A DNA stretch of 64,000 bases from positions 64,001-128,000 of IMG/VR virus record IMGVR_UViG_3300032092_002720; one strand, given 5' to 3'. This document shows, in pieces, positions 52,537 through 61,495 of this stretch (its first letter is position 1; each line of letters starts with the position of its first letter). A model generated the notes under the pieces. It was not told the DNA's origin. It searched no databases and saw only the letters and a list, made by a program, of their open reading frames with translations. The position numbers and the translations under genes are program-made. The DNA comes from a virus.

Positions 52537-54199
52537 AAACTATCTCGGTAATCCGAGGCTCAAGAGAGCAGATACAAAGGTCGAGTATACTCCCGAGCAA
52601 GTCGCAGAGTACATTAAGTGCTCTGAGGATCCGATCTACTTTATCTTAACTTATTGTAAGATCGTTAACATCGATAGGGGTCTGATCATGTTTCCGCTCT
52701 GGGAATTCCAGAAGGAAATGATCCTCGCCTTCGAAGCCAATCGATTTGTTATCTGTAAGATGCCTCGTCAGGTTGGTAAGACAACCACGGTTGCCGCTTA
52801 CTTGCTTTGGAAGATCGTATTCAACGAAGAGTATTCTATCGCTATTCTGGCCAACAAAGACAGACAGGCTCGAGAGATTCTTGGCCGTATTCAGTTGATG
52901 TTCGAGCATCTTCCGAAGTGGCTTCAAATGGGTGTTACCGAATGGAATAAGGGTAACATTAAGCTCGAGAATGGATCTGAAATCCTTGCTTCGGCTACCT
53001 CATCATCTGCTATTCGTGGTACTTCTCAGAACATGGTTTACCTCGACGAGTTTGCCTTCGTTCCGACCAACATTCAAGACGAGTTCTTCGCTTCGGTATA
53101 TCCTACCATTTCATCTGGTCAAAGTTCGAAGGTTCTCGTGACTTCGACGCCGAACGGTATGAACATGTTTTACCGCATTTGGACAGAGTCTGAAGAGGGT
53201 AGAAATGCTTATGCTCGTGTCGATGTTCACTGGTCACAGATTCCTGGCCGCGACGAAGCATGGAAAGAACAGACGATCAGCAATACGTCTGAAGAACAGT
53301 TCAGACAAGAATATGAGTGTGAGTTCCTTGGATCTTCGAACACTCTGATCCATCCTACCAAACTTCGTAACATGGTCTATAAGCATCCGATTGCACAAGC
53401 AGACGGTGGACTTAAGATCTATGAAGAGCCAGAACCAGATACAATCTATGCTATCGTAGTTGATACATCTCGAGGGGCTGGAGCTGACTATTCTGCCTTC
53501 ATTGTCGTCAATGTATCTACGATGCCTTATCGACAAGTGGCCACATATCGAAATAACTTGATATCTCCAATGATCTATCCGAACATCATCTATAACGCGG
53601 CTATCAAATATAACGATGCGCTTGTTCTTGTCGAAACGAACGATATTGGTCAGCAAGTAGCCGATATCCTACACTACGATCTTGAATATGATGGAGTTCT
53701 CGTCACCGCAAATAACGGCAGAACAGGGCAAAGCCTATCAGGTGGCTTTGCTACGACGACTCACTATGGTGTCAAGACTACGAAGCAGGTGAAACGAGTC
53801 GGTTGTGCCACACTCAAGACTCTCGTCGAATCTGATAAGTTTTTGATCTATGATTATGACACTATCTATGAGTTGACTCGCTTCTCACTCAAGAACAGTT
53901 TGAAAGGCAACCAGTCATATGAAGCAGAAGACGGTAATGATGACATGGCCATGTGCTGTGTTCTCTTTGCTTGGTTGACTACGCAGCCTTATCTCAAAGA
54001 AATTACGAATGTTGATATTCGTATGCAAATTTACGAACAGAATGAGAAGATGCTCGAGCAGCAGATGCTTCCATTTGGACTGATGAGTACAGGAGACGAT
54101 GAACATGACGAAGAAGTTAATGAACCTCTCTTCGAAGGTGGACCGAAAGATGATTTCTGGGTTAGCAAGAAGATGGGATTCTTCGAAGGAAACTTTTGA
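52526..54199 (+). CDS. gp17: gp17 large terminase subunit
   Basis: A 557-residue packaging motor (T4 gp17 is 610 residues). The ATPase domain has Walker A at residues 79-87 (MPRQVGKTT), Walker B at 170-178 (MVYLDEFAF) and the coupling motif TSTPNG near 206-211. The nuclease domain has the three acidic positions: D313 in VVDTSRG, E370 in LVETNDIG, and D472/D473 in DGNDDMAM. It therefore has both translocation and headful-cutting activities. The C-terminus is acidic. One base separates its stop from the Coq4-like gene. Confidence 0.96.
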   Translation: MASENYLGNPRLKRADTKVEYTPEQVAEYIKCSEDPIYFILTYCKIVNIDRGLIMFPLWEFQKEMILAFEANRFVICKMPRQVGKTTTVAAYLLWKIVFNEEYSIAILANKDRQAREILGRIQLMFEHLPKWLQMGVTEWNKGNIKLENGSEILASATSSSAIRGTSQNMVYLDEFAFVPTNIQDEFFASVYPTISSGQSSKVLVTSTPNGMNMFYRIWTESEEGRNAYARVDVHWSQIPGRDEAWKEQTISNTSEEQFRQEYECEFLGSSNTLIHPTKLRNMVYKHPIAQADGGLKIYEEPEPDTIYAIVVDTSRGAGADYSAFIVVNVSTMPYRQVATYRNNLISPMIYPNIIYNAAIKYNDALVLVETNDIGQQVADILHYDLEYDGVLVTANNGRTGQSLSGGFATTTHYGVKTTKQVKRVGCATLKTLVESDKFLIYDYDTIYELTRFSLKNSLKGNQSYEAEDGNDDMAMCCVLFAWLTTQPYLKEITNVDIRMQIYEQNEKMLEQQMLPFGLMSTGDDEHDEEVNEPLFEGGPKDDFWVSKKMGFFEGNF

Positions 54200-54200
54200 T

Positions 54201-54914
54201 ATGAAGCACGAATATGATTTAAATATTAGAAAAATGATAAAGCCTATGAAGGTTGCATTGCAGCATCCTGGCAAAGCTTTACCTTTTATTGCACAAGTCG
54301 TAAGGCATGGCAGTGGTCCTTCTCTGAAGTACACATACAAAAAGATGCTTGAAACCAAAACTGGTGGAGAGCTGGCATATAAAAATGAAGAGATATCTGA
54401 ATATTTGCCATTCCTTTCAGAGCGACCAGAAGGATCTGTCGGAAGAGAATCGTACAATTATTTTGGACATCATCAAGAGAATGTACAAAAAGTAAGTCGA
54501 AGAAAAAAGACTAATGATGAGTGGATCGAGGCTAAGCATCCATATAGCTGGATGGCGAGAAGATATCGTGATACTCATGACATATGGCACATTCTATCAG
54601 GTTATCCTACGAGTACAGAAGGTGAGATGTGCATGGTCATGTTTTCTTATGCACAGACTCGATCACTCGCTTGGTTAGTAATCAGTCTAAGTGCCATGTT
54701 CGCAATTATAAATCATTTGAAGAAGCCTTCAGAATATTTTACCGTGATTCGAATGGCATACGAAGCATATCGAAATGGTAAAAAAGCCAAGTTTTTGTTG
54801 GCCGAAGATTATGATAAACTACTATCTGAAAATTTAGATTCTGCTAGGGAAAGACTAAACATCCGCTTACCGAAAGCCTTTGTTAACAGATCTCCTAATT
54901 TTTTGAAGTTATAA
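54201..54914 (+). CDS. Coq4-like ubiquinone biosynthesis protein
   Basis: A 237-residue protein, starting at the ATG at 54201 immediately after the terminase stop. It carries the defining motif of the Coq4 family, HDxxHx11E: H126-D127-x-x-H130 in YRDTHDIWHILSGY and E142 in TEGEMCMVMF, with exact spacing. The following MFSYAQTRSLAWL helix and the N-terminal helical part fit the family, whose members are about 220-330 residues long. Coq4 is needed for ubiquinone synthesis, binds a metal at this motif, and has been linked to modification of C1 of the quinone ring. In this phage it sits inside the head/tail morphogenesis operon, between gp17 and gp18. It is a possible auxiliary metabolic gene. 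A structural reuse of the fold cannot be excluded. Confidence 0.8.
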   Translation: MKHEYDLNIRKMIKPMKVALQHPGKALPFIAQVVRHGSGPSLKYTYKKMLETKTGGELAYKNEEISEYLPFLSERPEGSVGRESYNYFGHHQENVQKVSRRKKTNDEWIEAKHPYSWMARRYRDTHDIWHILSGYPTSTEGEMCMVMFSYAQTRSLAWLVISLSAMFAIINHLKKPSEYFTVIRMAYEAYRNGKKAKFLLAEDYDKLLSENLDSARERLNIRLPKAFVNRSPNFLKL

Positions 54915-54917
54915 ATA
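54910..54917 (+). promoter_or_regulatory. T4-type late promoter box (TATAAATA)
   Basis: An exact TATAAATA overlaps the stop codon of the Coq4-like gene, 44 bp before the gp18 start; AAAGGGAG is the ribosome-binding region in between. It would give the sheath gene its own strong late transcript. Confidence 0.75.
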
Positions 54918-54961
54918 AAGCAAATGCAACTTATATGACTAACCTTTAAAGGGAGATAACA

Positions 54962-57571
54962 ATGGCGTTTCAAGTCAGCCCGGGAATTAACGTTTCTGAA
55001 ATTGATCTTACAACATCTGTTCCGGCACTTGCGACTACGGTCGGTGGTTTCGGCGGAGTATTTCGTTGGGGACCAGTAGGAAAGTTTGTTCTTGTAGATT
55101 CAGAAAATACACTCACAAATCGTTTTGGTAAACCGACTTCGGATAACTACGAAACGTTCTTCACAGCAGCCAACTTCCTTTCATACGGAAACGCACTGTA
55201 TGTGTCGCGTGCAGGAACTACAACAGGTTTTGCTAACAGCGCAAGCCTTACTCTTGACGCAGACACAACGATTGCTTCCAACGGTAATGCTCTTGGTCTT
55301 ACTGCGGGTGTTCTCGTACAAGGTGACGGCATTGCTGATAACACCTTTGTAACAGCAGTAACTAACAGCTCGATCACTATCTCGAAAGCAGCTACTACAA
55401 GCGGTTCATCGCTGGTTTCATTCATTGCAAACAATCGCGTTCTATCTGCTTATGCTGGTAATACAGCCACAGTAGTGACATCAAGCGTAGTAGTAAAGAA
55501 TTCAGAAGATTTCGAAACCCTAAATGCAAACGCTAGCAACTTCACAGGAACCGAGTTCATCGCTCGTTATCCTGGTGCACTCGGCAACTCGCTGAAGGTT
55601 TCGATGTGCGACAGCGCAGCTCAGTATGCTGAGACAGTTACATTTGAAACTAACACCACTTACGGTTCAACAACAGCAAACACATACGCTCTTGCAGATC
55701 TTACAAGCGCTACGATGTCGATCGCTGTGGGTAGCAACACTGCTAACGTTGTCTTCGTATGGTCTGGCGATGACTTCGCTGATCGTGTAGCTGCTTCCGC
55801 CGGTGCTCGAGTAGTTGGATCAAACGGTGTATCAACTAACTTCATCTCGCTTGCAACCGCAAATACGCTGTTCACAAATGGTGATGCAGTATGGTATGCA
55901 AGAGGCGCAGCAAATAGTGTAAACAGTATTCAGGGTCTATCTGAAGGCACAACTTACTACGTTATTGCAGCTAATACTACCGGTCTTTCACTGTCACTCA
56001 CTTCTGGCGGTTCAGCGGTTGCTATCTCGAACGGCGCTGCCAACGCAGACGTATACTTCACTAAGCAAACTGCAACAGACCTTGGTCTTACGCTTGCACA
56101 AGCACGTCTTGCGGTTACAGCAGTTCGCGATAAGATTTCGGTGGGCGACTACGTAGAAGTTGGTAATACTGACGTTGGTAAGCAGAACATGAAGGTTACT
56201 TCGAAGGGTAATCAGGCCGACGACGGTACGAACATCTTCTTCAATATCAGTTTCGATACCACTTGGAACAAGTCGACTAACTTCAGCGGTACTTCGCTGA
56301 AGCGTCAATGGGAATACTTCAACGTTGTAGAATCTGCTCCAGGTGTATCTTCATCGATGACAAATGCGGGTCGCACTGTTACTGACGAAGTTTCAGTTGT
56401 TGTGGTTGACGAAGACGGTCTGATCAGCGGAACACCTGGTCAAGTTCTTGAAATCTACCAAAACCTTTCACGTGCAACAGATGCCAAGAAAGATGACGGT
56501 ACGACCAACTACTATAAGACTGCTATCAATGACTTCTCACGTTGGGTTTGGGCAACAAAGGATAGAGCAGGAGCTGCTTCAGCTATTCTTGCAGATCTTG
56601 CTGAATCGACCAACACAACGACATATACAAAGTCGTTTGTTCGCGGTGTAGACGGCGCGACAGAAGGCACCGCATCGATGGCCGCTCTTGGTGCTGCATA
56701 TGATCTCTTTGCAGATGCAAGCACAGTAGATATTTCTCTGCTTCTTCAAGGTAAGGCAACTGGTACTAACGACGTTCAGCTAGCTAACTATCTGATCGAC
56801 AATATTGCAGAAGTTCGTAAAGACTGCGTAGTGTTCGTTTCTCCAGCATACTCTGATGTTGTAGGAGTGAATACAGAAAATGCTCAAGCACAGAATGTCG
56901 TAGATTTCAGACGTCTTCTACGTAACACTTCATACGCTTTCATGGATTCTGGTTACAAGTATCAGTACGACAAGTATGCAGACGTATATCGCTACGTTCC
57001 ACTGAACGGTGACATTGCTGGTCTTACAGCTCGCAGTGATAGCCTCAGAGATCCTTGGTTCTCTCCAGCTGGATTCACTCGCGGTCAAATCAGAAATCTT
57101 GTTAAACTGGCATTCAGCCCTGGCAAAAATGACAGAGATCTTCTATACAAGAACGACGTCAACCCAGTGGTAACATTCCCAGGTCAAGGCACAGTGCTCT
57201 ACGGAGATAAGACTCTCCTAGGCCGTGCAAGTGCATTCGATCGTATTAACGTACGTCGTCTGTTCATCGTTCTTGAAAAAGCAATCGCTACAGCTTCAAA
57301 CTCTACTCTGTTTGAATTCAACGACGATTTCACAAGATCACAGTTTGTTAATCTGGTTGAGCCATATCTTCGCGACGTTCAAGGTCGTCGTGGAATCTTT
57401 GACTTCCGCGTGGTTTGTGACGAGACGAATAACACTGCTGAAGTAATCGACAGCAATCGCTTTGTTGGAGACATCTACATCAAGCCTGCTAAGTCGATCA
57501 ACTTCATCCAGCTAAACTTCGTCGCCGTAAGATCTGGTGTCGAGTTCAACGAAATCGCTGGCCAGTTCTAA
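54962..57571 (+). CDS. gp18: gp18 tail sheath protein, enlarged
   Basis: An 869-residue contractile sheath protein (T4 gp18 is 659). The N-terminus QVSPGINVSEIDLTTSVPALATTVGGFGGVFRWGPVGK and ENTLTNRFGKP are classic. The conserved C-terminal domain includes WFSPAGFTRGQIRNLVKLAFSPGKNDRDLLYKNDVNPVVTFPGQGTVLYGDKT and INVRRLFIVLEKAI near residues 700-780. Extra length comes from two insertions: one near residues 90-165 (nt 55230-55450, a TVASNG...GDGIADNTFVTAV module) and one at nt 55810-56065 that copies the FANG/YYV/GLSLS module found in gp7 and the DUF4815 protein. The insertions probably lie on the outer sheath surface. Confidence 0.95.
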   Translation: MAFQVSPGINVSEIDLTTSVPALATTVGGFGGVFRWGPVGKFVLVDSENTLTNRFGKPTSDNYETFFTAANFLSYGNALYVSRAGTTTGFANSASLTLDADTTIASNGNALGLTAGVLVQGDGIADNTFVTAVTNSSITISKAATTSGSSLVSFIANNRVLSAYAGNTATVVTSSVVVKNSEDFETLNANASNFTGTEFIARYPGALGNSLKVSMCDSAAQYAETVTFETNTTYGSTTANTYALADLTSATMSIAVGSNTANVVFVWSGDDFADRVAASAGARVVGSNGVSTNFISLATANTLFTNGDAVWYARGAANSVNSIQGLSEGTTYYVIAANTTGLSLSLTSGGSAVAISNGAANADVYFTKQTATDLGLTLAQARLAVTAVRDKISVGDYVEVGNTDVGKQNMKVTSKGNQADDGTNIFFNISFDTTWNKSTNFSGTSLKRQWEYFNVVESAPGVSSSMTNAGRTVTDEVSVVVVDEDGLISGTPGQVLEIYQNLSRATDAKKDDGTTNYYKTAINDFSRWVWATKDRAGAASAILADLAESTNTTTYTKSFVRGVDGATEGTASMAALGAAYDLFADASTVDISLLLQGKATGTNDVQLANYLIDNIAEVRKDCVVFVSPAYSDVVGVNTENAQAQNVVDFRRLLRNTSYAFMDSGYKYQYDKYADVYRYVPLNGDIAGLTARSDSLRDPWFSPAGFTRGQIRNLVKLAFSPGKNDRDLLYKNDVNPVVTFPGQGTVLYGDKTLLGRASAFDRINVRRLFIVLEKAIATASNSTLFEFNDDFTRSQFVNLVEPYLRDVQGRRGIFDFRVVCDETNNTAEVIDSNRFVGDIYIKPAKSINFIQLNFVAVRSGVEFNEIAGQF

Positions 57572-57577
57572 TAAATA
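57570..57577 (+). promoter_or_regulatory. possible late promoter box (AATAAATA)
   Basis: AATAAATA overlaps the gp18 stop, 24 bp before gp19. The extended ATAAATAAGATAAA is identical to the sequence before gp25 (9295). A very strong Shine-Dalgarno AGGAGG follows at 57588-57593. Confidence 0.45.
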
Positions 57578-57600
57578 AGATAAACCTAGGAGGAAAGTAA

Positions 57601-58143
57601 ATGGCTTTTAATATCAATGAAATGAGAAGCCAGCTACAGTTTGGCGGCGCAAGACAAAACCTGTTCCAAGTGGATATTTCAAATCCTGCGAACAGCGCTG
57701 GAGATGCAAAAACAAGATTCATGTGTCAGGCAGCTCAGCTGCCTGGCTCTGACCTTGGTGTCATTCCAGTATTTTACTTCGGTCGTCAAATGAAGTTAGC
57801 TGGTGACAGAACGTTCGCCGAATGGACAGTAACAATCATCAACGATGAAGACTTCCTGATCCGTAATGCGATGGAAGAATGGTCGAATAGAATCAATCGT
57901 CTGCAACGCAACGTAAGAGAAATTGGTCCTGGATACAAGTCACAGGCGACAGTTACTCAGTTTGGTAAAGACGGTTCGAAGATCCGTACTTATGATTTCA
58001 ACGGAATCTTCCCAAGCAATATCAGCCCAATCGAACTCGATTGGTCTACAACCGATCAAATCGAACTGTTCCAGGTAACGTTCCAATATGACTACTGGAC
58101 AGTTGGTCGTACTGGATCGACAGGTCGCGCCGGCGGTGAATAA
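57601..58143 (+). CDS. gp19: gp19 tail tube protein
   Basis: A 180-residue homologue of T4 gp19 (163 residues), the main inner tube subunit. Typical parts are QNLFQVDISNP, FMCQAAQLPGSDLGVIPVFYFGRQMKLAGDRTFAEWTVTIINDEDF, MEEWSNRINRLQ and a C-terminal FQVTFQYDYW. A strong Shine-Dalgarno precedes the start, in line with its high expected copy number. A rho-independent terminator follows directly. Confidence 0.95.
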   Translation: MAFNINEMRSQLQFGGARQNLFQVDISNPANSAGDAKTRFMCQAAQLPGSDLGVIPVFYFGRQMKLAGDRTFAEWTVTIINDEDFLIRNAMEEWSNRINRLQRNVREIGPGYKSQATVTQFGKDGSKIRTYDFNGIFPSNISPIELDWSTTDQIELFQVTFQYDYWTVGRTGSTGRAGGE

Positions 58144-58144
58144 T

Positions 58145-58176
58145 AAGTAAAGGGTAATCATTCCCTTTACTTTTTC
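58145..58176 (+). terminator. rho-independent terminator after gp19
   Basis: A perfect 10-bp stem, AAGTAAAGGG (58145-58154) with CCCTTTACTT (58163-58172), encloses an eight-base loop and is followed by TTTC. It lies immediately after the gp19 stop. Confidence 0.85.
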
Positions 58177-58197
58177 GTTATTTAAATTGGAGAACCC

Positions 58198-59838
58198 ATG
58201 GCCGAGTTATTTGGTTTTGAAATTAAAAGAAAGCAAGAAGAAAAAGAGCTTCCATCATTTGCTCCTAAACAGGACGATGATGGAGCTCTTGTTCTTGCCG
58301 AAGGTGGAGCTTATGGCCAGTATGTTGACATGGAAGGTGCCATTCGCACCGAGTCAGAGCTCGTCTCGAAGTACAGAGAGATGGCTCAGCATCCAGATAT
58401 CGAACTTGCTGTCGATGATATTATCAACGAAGCCGTTGTTATCGATCCCAAAAAAGAAGTAGTTACTCTGAACCTTGACGATCTGGAACAACCAGAAAAG
58501 GTGAAGAAACTCATCTTAGAAGAGTTCGATACAGTACTCGAGCTGCTCGAGTTTAATCAGCACGCCTATGAAATTTTCCGCAAGTGGTATGTCGACGGTA
58601 GAATATTCTATCACATAATGATCGACGAGAAGGCACCTCGCGAAGGCATTCAAGAACTACGCTACGTAGATCCTCGCAAGCTTCGTAAAGTAAAAACTTA
58701 CAAGAAAAGAAAAGCTGCCAAGGATTCGAACGTCATTATTCCTGCAAAGGGCGAAGAGTTCTACATCTATAATGAGAATGGTTTCGGTAAAGTACCGACA
58801 CAACCTAACTATCAAGATCCTACTACGCAAGGTATTAAGATAGCCACCGACGCTATTATTAATGTATCTTCTGGCCTTGTCAACGTAAAAGGCGACATGG
58901 TTCTTGGTTATCTACAAAAGGCTATCAAGCCACTCAACCAGTTAAAGGCGATGGAAGACTCATTGGTCATCTATCGTATCTCTCGCGCACCTGAACGTCG
59001 TATCTTCTACATCGACGTTGGTAACCTACCTAAAATGAAAGCTGAGCAATATCTTCGTGATGTCATGACTCGCTTCAAGAATAAGGTAGTATATGATGCC
59101 GGTACAGGCGAGATCAGAGATGATCGTAAGCATATGACGATGCTCGAAGATTTCTGGCTACCTCGTCGTGAAGGCGGTAAGGGTACAGAAATCACTACTC
59201 TTCCAGGTGGTCAAAATCTTGGACAGATCGACGATATCGTTTACTTCCAACGCAAGCTTTACAAAGCGCTGAACGTTCCGATCTCTCGTTTGGATCCTGA
59301 ACAAGCATTCAACTTCGGTAGAGCCACAGAAGTTACTCGCGACGAAGTTAAGTTTTCTAAATTCATTACACGTCTTCGTGCTCGATTCTCTGATGTTTTC
59401 AGCAAGATCCTCGAGAAGCAACTCATCTTAAAGGGTATTATCACCTCTGAAGATTGGTTAGAATTTAAATCTAATTTCAAGTATGAGTTCACAGAAGATA
59501 ACCATTTCGCCGAGCTGAAGAACACTGAGATCCTTCGCGATCGTATCTCCATGCTTCGTGACGTTGACGACTATGCAGGCAAGTACTACTCGCATGAATG
59601 GATTCGTCGTAACGTTCTTTATCAGACAGAAGAAGATATGAAAGAGATCGACGAGCAGATTGCTGAAGAACTTGACAATCCTCAATATGCTCCGCCAGAA
59701 ATGGGTCCAGATGGGCAACCACTTCCTCCTGGAGATGTAGGCACACCTCCTATTGAGGATGACGCTGCTCCTGCTCCTGTTAAACCTAAACCTAAAGCTA
59801 CTCCTATTCCAAACGTACCAGATTTGGTAGGAAAATAA
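58198..59838 (+). CDS. gp20: gp20 portal protein
   Basis: A 546-residue portal protein (T4 gp20 is 524), the dodecameric vertex through which DNA is packaged. Conserved segments include YREMAQHPDIELAVDDIINEAVV near residues 61-83, FRKWYVDGRIFYH, LRYVDPRKLRKVK, RISRAPERRIFYIDVGNLPKMKAEQYL near residues 262-288, and RRKLYKALNVPISRL-type text (FQRKLYKALNVPISRLDPE) near 350. The C-terminal 60 residues are Pro-rich. No clear TATAAATA was seen between the terminator and the start, so readthrough or a divergent promoter may serve it. Confidence 0.95.
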   Translation: MAELFGFEIKRKQEEKELPSFAPKQDDDGALVLAEGGAYGQYVDMEGAIRTESELVSKYREMAQHPDIELAVDDIINEAVVIDPKKEVVTLNLDDLEQPEKVKKLILEEFDTVLELLEFNQHAYEIFRKWYVDGRIFYHIMIDEKAPREGIQELRYVDPRKLRKVKTYKKRKAAKDSNVIIPAKGEEFYIYNENGFGKVPTQPNYQDPTTQGIKIATDAIINVSSGLVNVKGDMVLGYLQKAIKPLNQLKAMEDSLVIYRISRAPERRIFYIDVGNLPKMKAEQYLRDVMTRFKNKVVYDAGTGEIRDDRKHMTMLEDFWLPRREGGKGTEITTLPGGQNLGQIDDIVYFQRKLYKALNVPISRLDPEQAFNFGRATEVTRDEVKFSKFITRLRARFSDVFSKILEKQLILKGIITSEDWLEFKSNFKYEFTEDNHFAELKNTEILRDRISMLRDVDDYAGKYYSHEWIRRNVLYQTEEDMKEIDEQIAEELDNPQYAPPEMGPDGQPLPPGDVGTPPIEDDAAPAPVKPKPKATPIPNVPDLVGK

Positions 59839-59844
59839 ATACAT

Positions 59845-59852
59845 TATAAATA
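59845..59852 (+). promoter_or_regulatory. T4-type late promoter box (TATAAATA)
   Basis: An exact TATAAATA followed by ATAAAAAGAC lies in the 39-bp gap between gp20 and gp67, 25 bp before the gp67 start; TTGGAG is the ribosome-binding region. Confidence 0.72.
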
Positions 59853-59877
59853 ATAAAAAGACTTTTGGAGATTTTAT

Positions 59878-60189
59878 ATGGATATTGACGAACTAATTGG
59901 AGCAGCTGTCGAACAGCAGCCAACTCGCTTTGCTACGGCATTTGATGATCTCATGGGTCAGAAGATCGCTGCGAGATTAGAAGACGAGCATACCACATAT
60001 GCTCAACAAATGTTTGCTTCTGACGAACCTGAAGATACCGATGAAGAAGAATTCGAAGATGATTTGGATTTTGACATCGACGACGAAGAGTTCGAAGACG
60101 AGTTCGAAGACGAAGAATTTGATCTAGAAGATCTCGACCTAGAAGATTTAGACACAGAGGAAGAAGACGACGATGGCGAAGACGCTTAA
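59878..60189 (+). CDS. gp67: gp67-like prohead core protein
   Basis: A 103-residue, extremely acidic protein: the last 55 residues are almost entirely Asp, Glu, Phe and Leu. The N-terminal 45 residues (DIDELIGAAVEQQPTRFATAFDDLMGQKIAARLED) form a helix like that of T4 gp67 (80 residues), a prohead core component cut to small internal peptides by the prohead protease. Position after the portal gene agrees. It overlaps the next core gene by 17 bases. Confidence 0.82.
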   Translation: MDIDELIGAAVEQQPTRFATAFDDLMGQKIAARLEDEHTTYAQQMFASDEPEDTDEEEFEDDLDFDIDDEEFEDEFEDEEFDLEDLDLEDLDTEEEDDDGEDA

Positions 60190-61495
60190 AGATTTCTTAA
60201 ATGAAAGACAGCTTGGGCCGATGGTCGTCAAGAATCCTGACGAGCAGAAGTTCATTGACAAGCACGTAGTTGCAAAAACTGACGATCGCAACGGCAATGA
60301 CGATGAACTCTTTAAGGGTTCGAAGGTCAAGATGGCCGATCGTCCAAAGCACCGTAAGGGATACAATCCTGGTGAAGACGAAGAAGTATATGAAGAGCTG
60401 AAGGGCAATCAGCACAAGATCGATGCCAACAAGAATGGCAAGGTCGATGCGCATGACTTCCACCTCCTTCGTAAGAAGAAAAAAGTTGCAGAAGATCTTG
60501 ATGAATCTGCTGAAGACAAACATTTTGAAAAACAGTCACCAAAAATGCAGAATGCAATTAATTTACATCTGCGTAAAGGACTTGACTATACATCAGCTGT
60601 TAAGGCTGCATCAAAGCATGTCAAGGAAGAAGTTGAAGAGCTAGAAGAGCTTTCAACACCTACTCTAAGAAATTACAGAGCAAAAGCGAAAGATGATGCA
60701 TATGACGCAGCTGATGTTGATGACGATCGTCGTCTTCGTAAGCGTTCAATGGGTTCGTGGAATGCAGGAATGAAGATTCTTAAGCGTGGTGATGCTTTAA
60801 GAAAAGAAGAAGCTGAGCAGATCGACGAACTCGATCACAAGCTTGGTGGCACACTGTCACGTTATATCAACAAGACAAAAGATAATCCAAAGCGCGAAGA
60901 AGGTCGTAATCTTGCTTTGAAGAAGCGTTGGGGTGATGCCAAGTATGGCACACCTGAGCCTAAAGTAAAAGCAGCAGTTCGCGAAGAAGCTGAGCAGATC
61001 GACGAGATCTCAGCCGAAAAGAAAGACGCATATGCACAAAAAGCTGGCAAGCAACTTCCAGGTTTGTTTGCAAAAAGCAACAGCGCTGATGGAGCTCGCA
61101 AATACTACAATCGTAAGAACGCTGTTCGTAAGATTGCCAATGAAGAAGCTGAGCAAGTCGATGAAAAGCTGAACATGGACAAAGCTTCAATGGGAACCGT
61201 AATCAAGGATTTCCAAAAGTCTGATGCTCCTCAGTTCCAAGGTAAGTCACAGAAGAAGCGCCAAGTGATGGCTATCGCCGCTAAGCTCTCAGCAGAGCGC
61301 GGGGGAAAACCACTCAACAAAGAAGAGCGTCTGCTTGCCAAGCTTGCTGACATTTCTGAAACACATAAGAGAACGATGGTATCGGTCTTTGAGAAACTTA
61401 ACGAAGATAACCAACGTGAGTTCATGCTAGCATGCGATACAGCAGAAGGCATCGAGCAAATGTTGGACTTCTCTATTCAAAACAGAGGTGAATAA
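60173..61495 (+). CDS. prohead core protein (gp68-like position) with EF-hand loop and IDE repeats
   Basis: A 440-residue highly charged, lysine- and glutamate-rich protein in the place of T4 gp68 (141 residues) but three times as long. Residues 84-95 (DANKNGKVDAHD) fit a canonical EF-hand calcium loop (D-x-N-x-N-G-x-V-D-x-x-D), followed by FHLLRKKKK. The motif EEAEQIDEL or a close variant occurs at about 152-160, 212-220, 271-279 and 324-331, separating basic segments. T4 prohead protease cuts after (L/I)-x-E, so these could be maturation sites that release basic internal peptides. The C-terminal 90 residues (TVIKDFQKSDAPQFQGKSQKKRQVMAIAAKL) are helical. It is probably an internal head or scaffold-core protein. 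Confidence 0.7.
   Translation: MAKTLKDFLNERQLGPMVVKNPDEQKFIDKHVVAKTDDRNGNDDELFKGSKVKMADRPKHRKGYNPGEDEEVYEELKGNQHKIDANKNGKVDAHDFHLLRKKKKVAEDLDESAEDKHFEKQSPKMQNAINLHLRKGLDYTSAVKAASKHVKEEVEELEELSTPTLRNYRAKAKDDAYDAADVDDDRRLRKRSMGSWNAGMKILKRGDALRKEEAEQIDELDHKLGGTLSRYINKTKDNPKREEGRNLALKKRWGDAKYGTPEPKVKAAVREEAEQIDEISAEKKDAYAQKAGKQLPGLFAKSNSADGARKYYNRKNAVRKIANEEAEQVDEKLNMDKASMGTVIKDFQKSDAPQFQGKSQKKRQVMAIAAKLSAERGGKPLNKEERLLAKLADISETHKRTMVSVFEKLNEDNQREFMLACDTAEGIEQMLDFSIQNRGE

Noticed and set aside
54099-54200. Extension of the Coq4-like frame into the gp17 gene
   Set aside because: It lies in another frame of the terminase C-terminus; the ATG at 54201 directly after the stop gives a product of normal Coq4 length.
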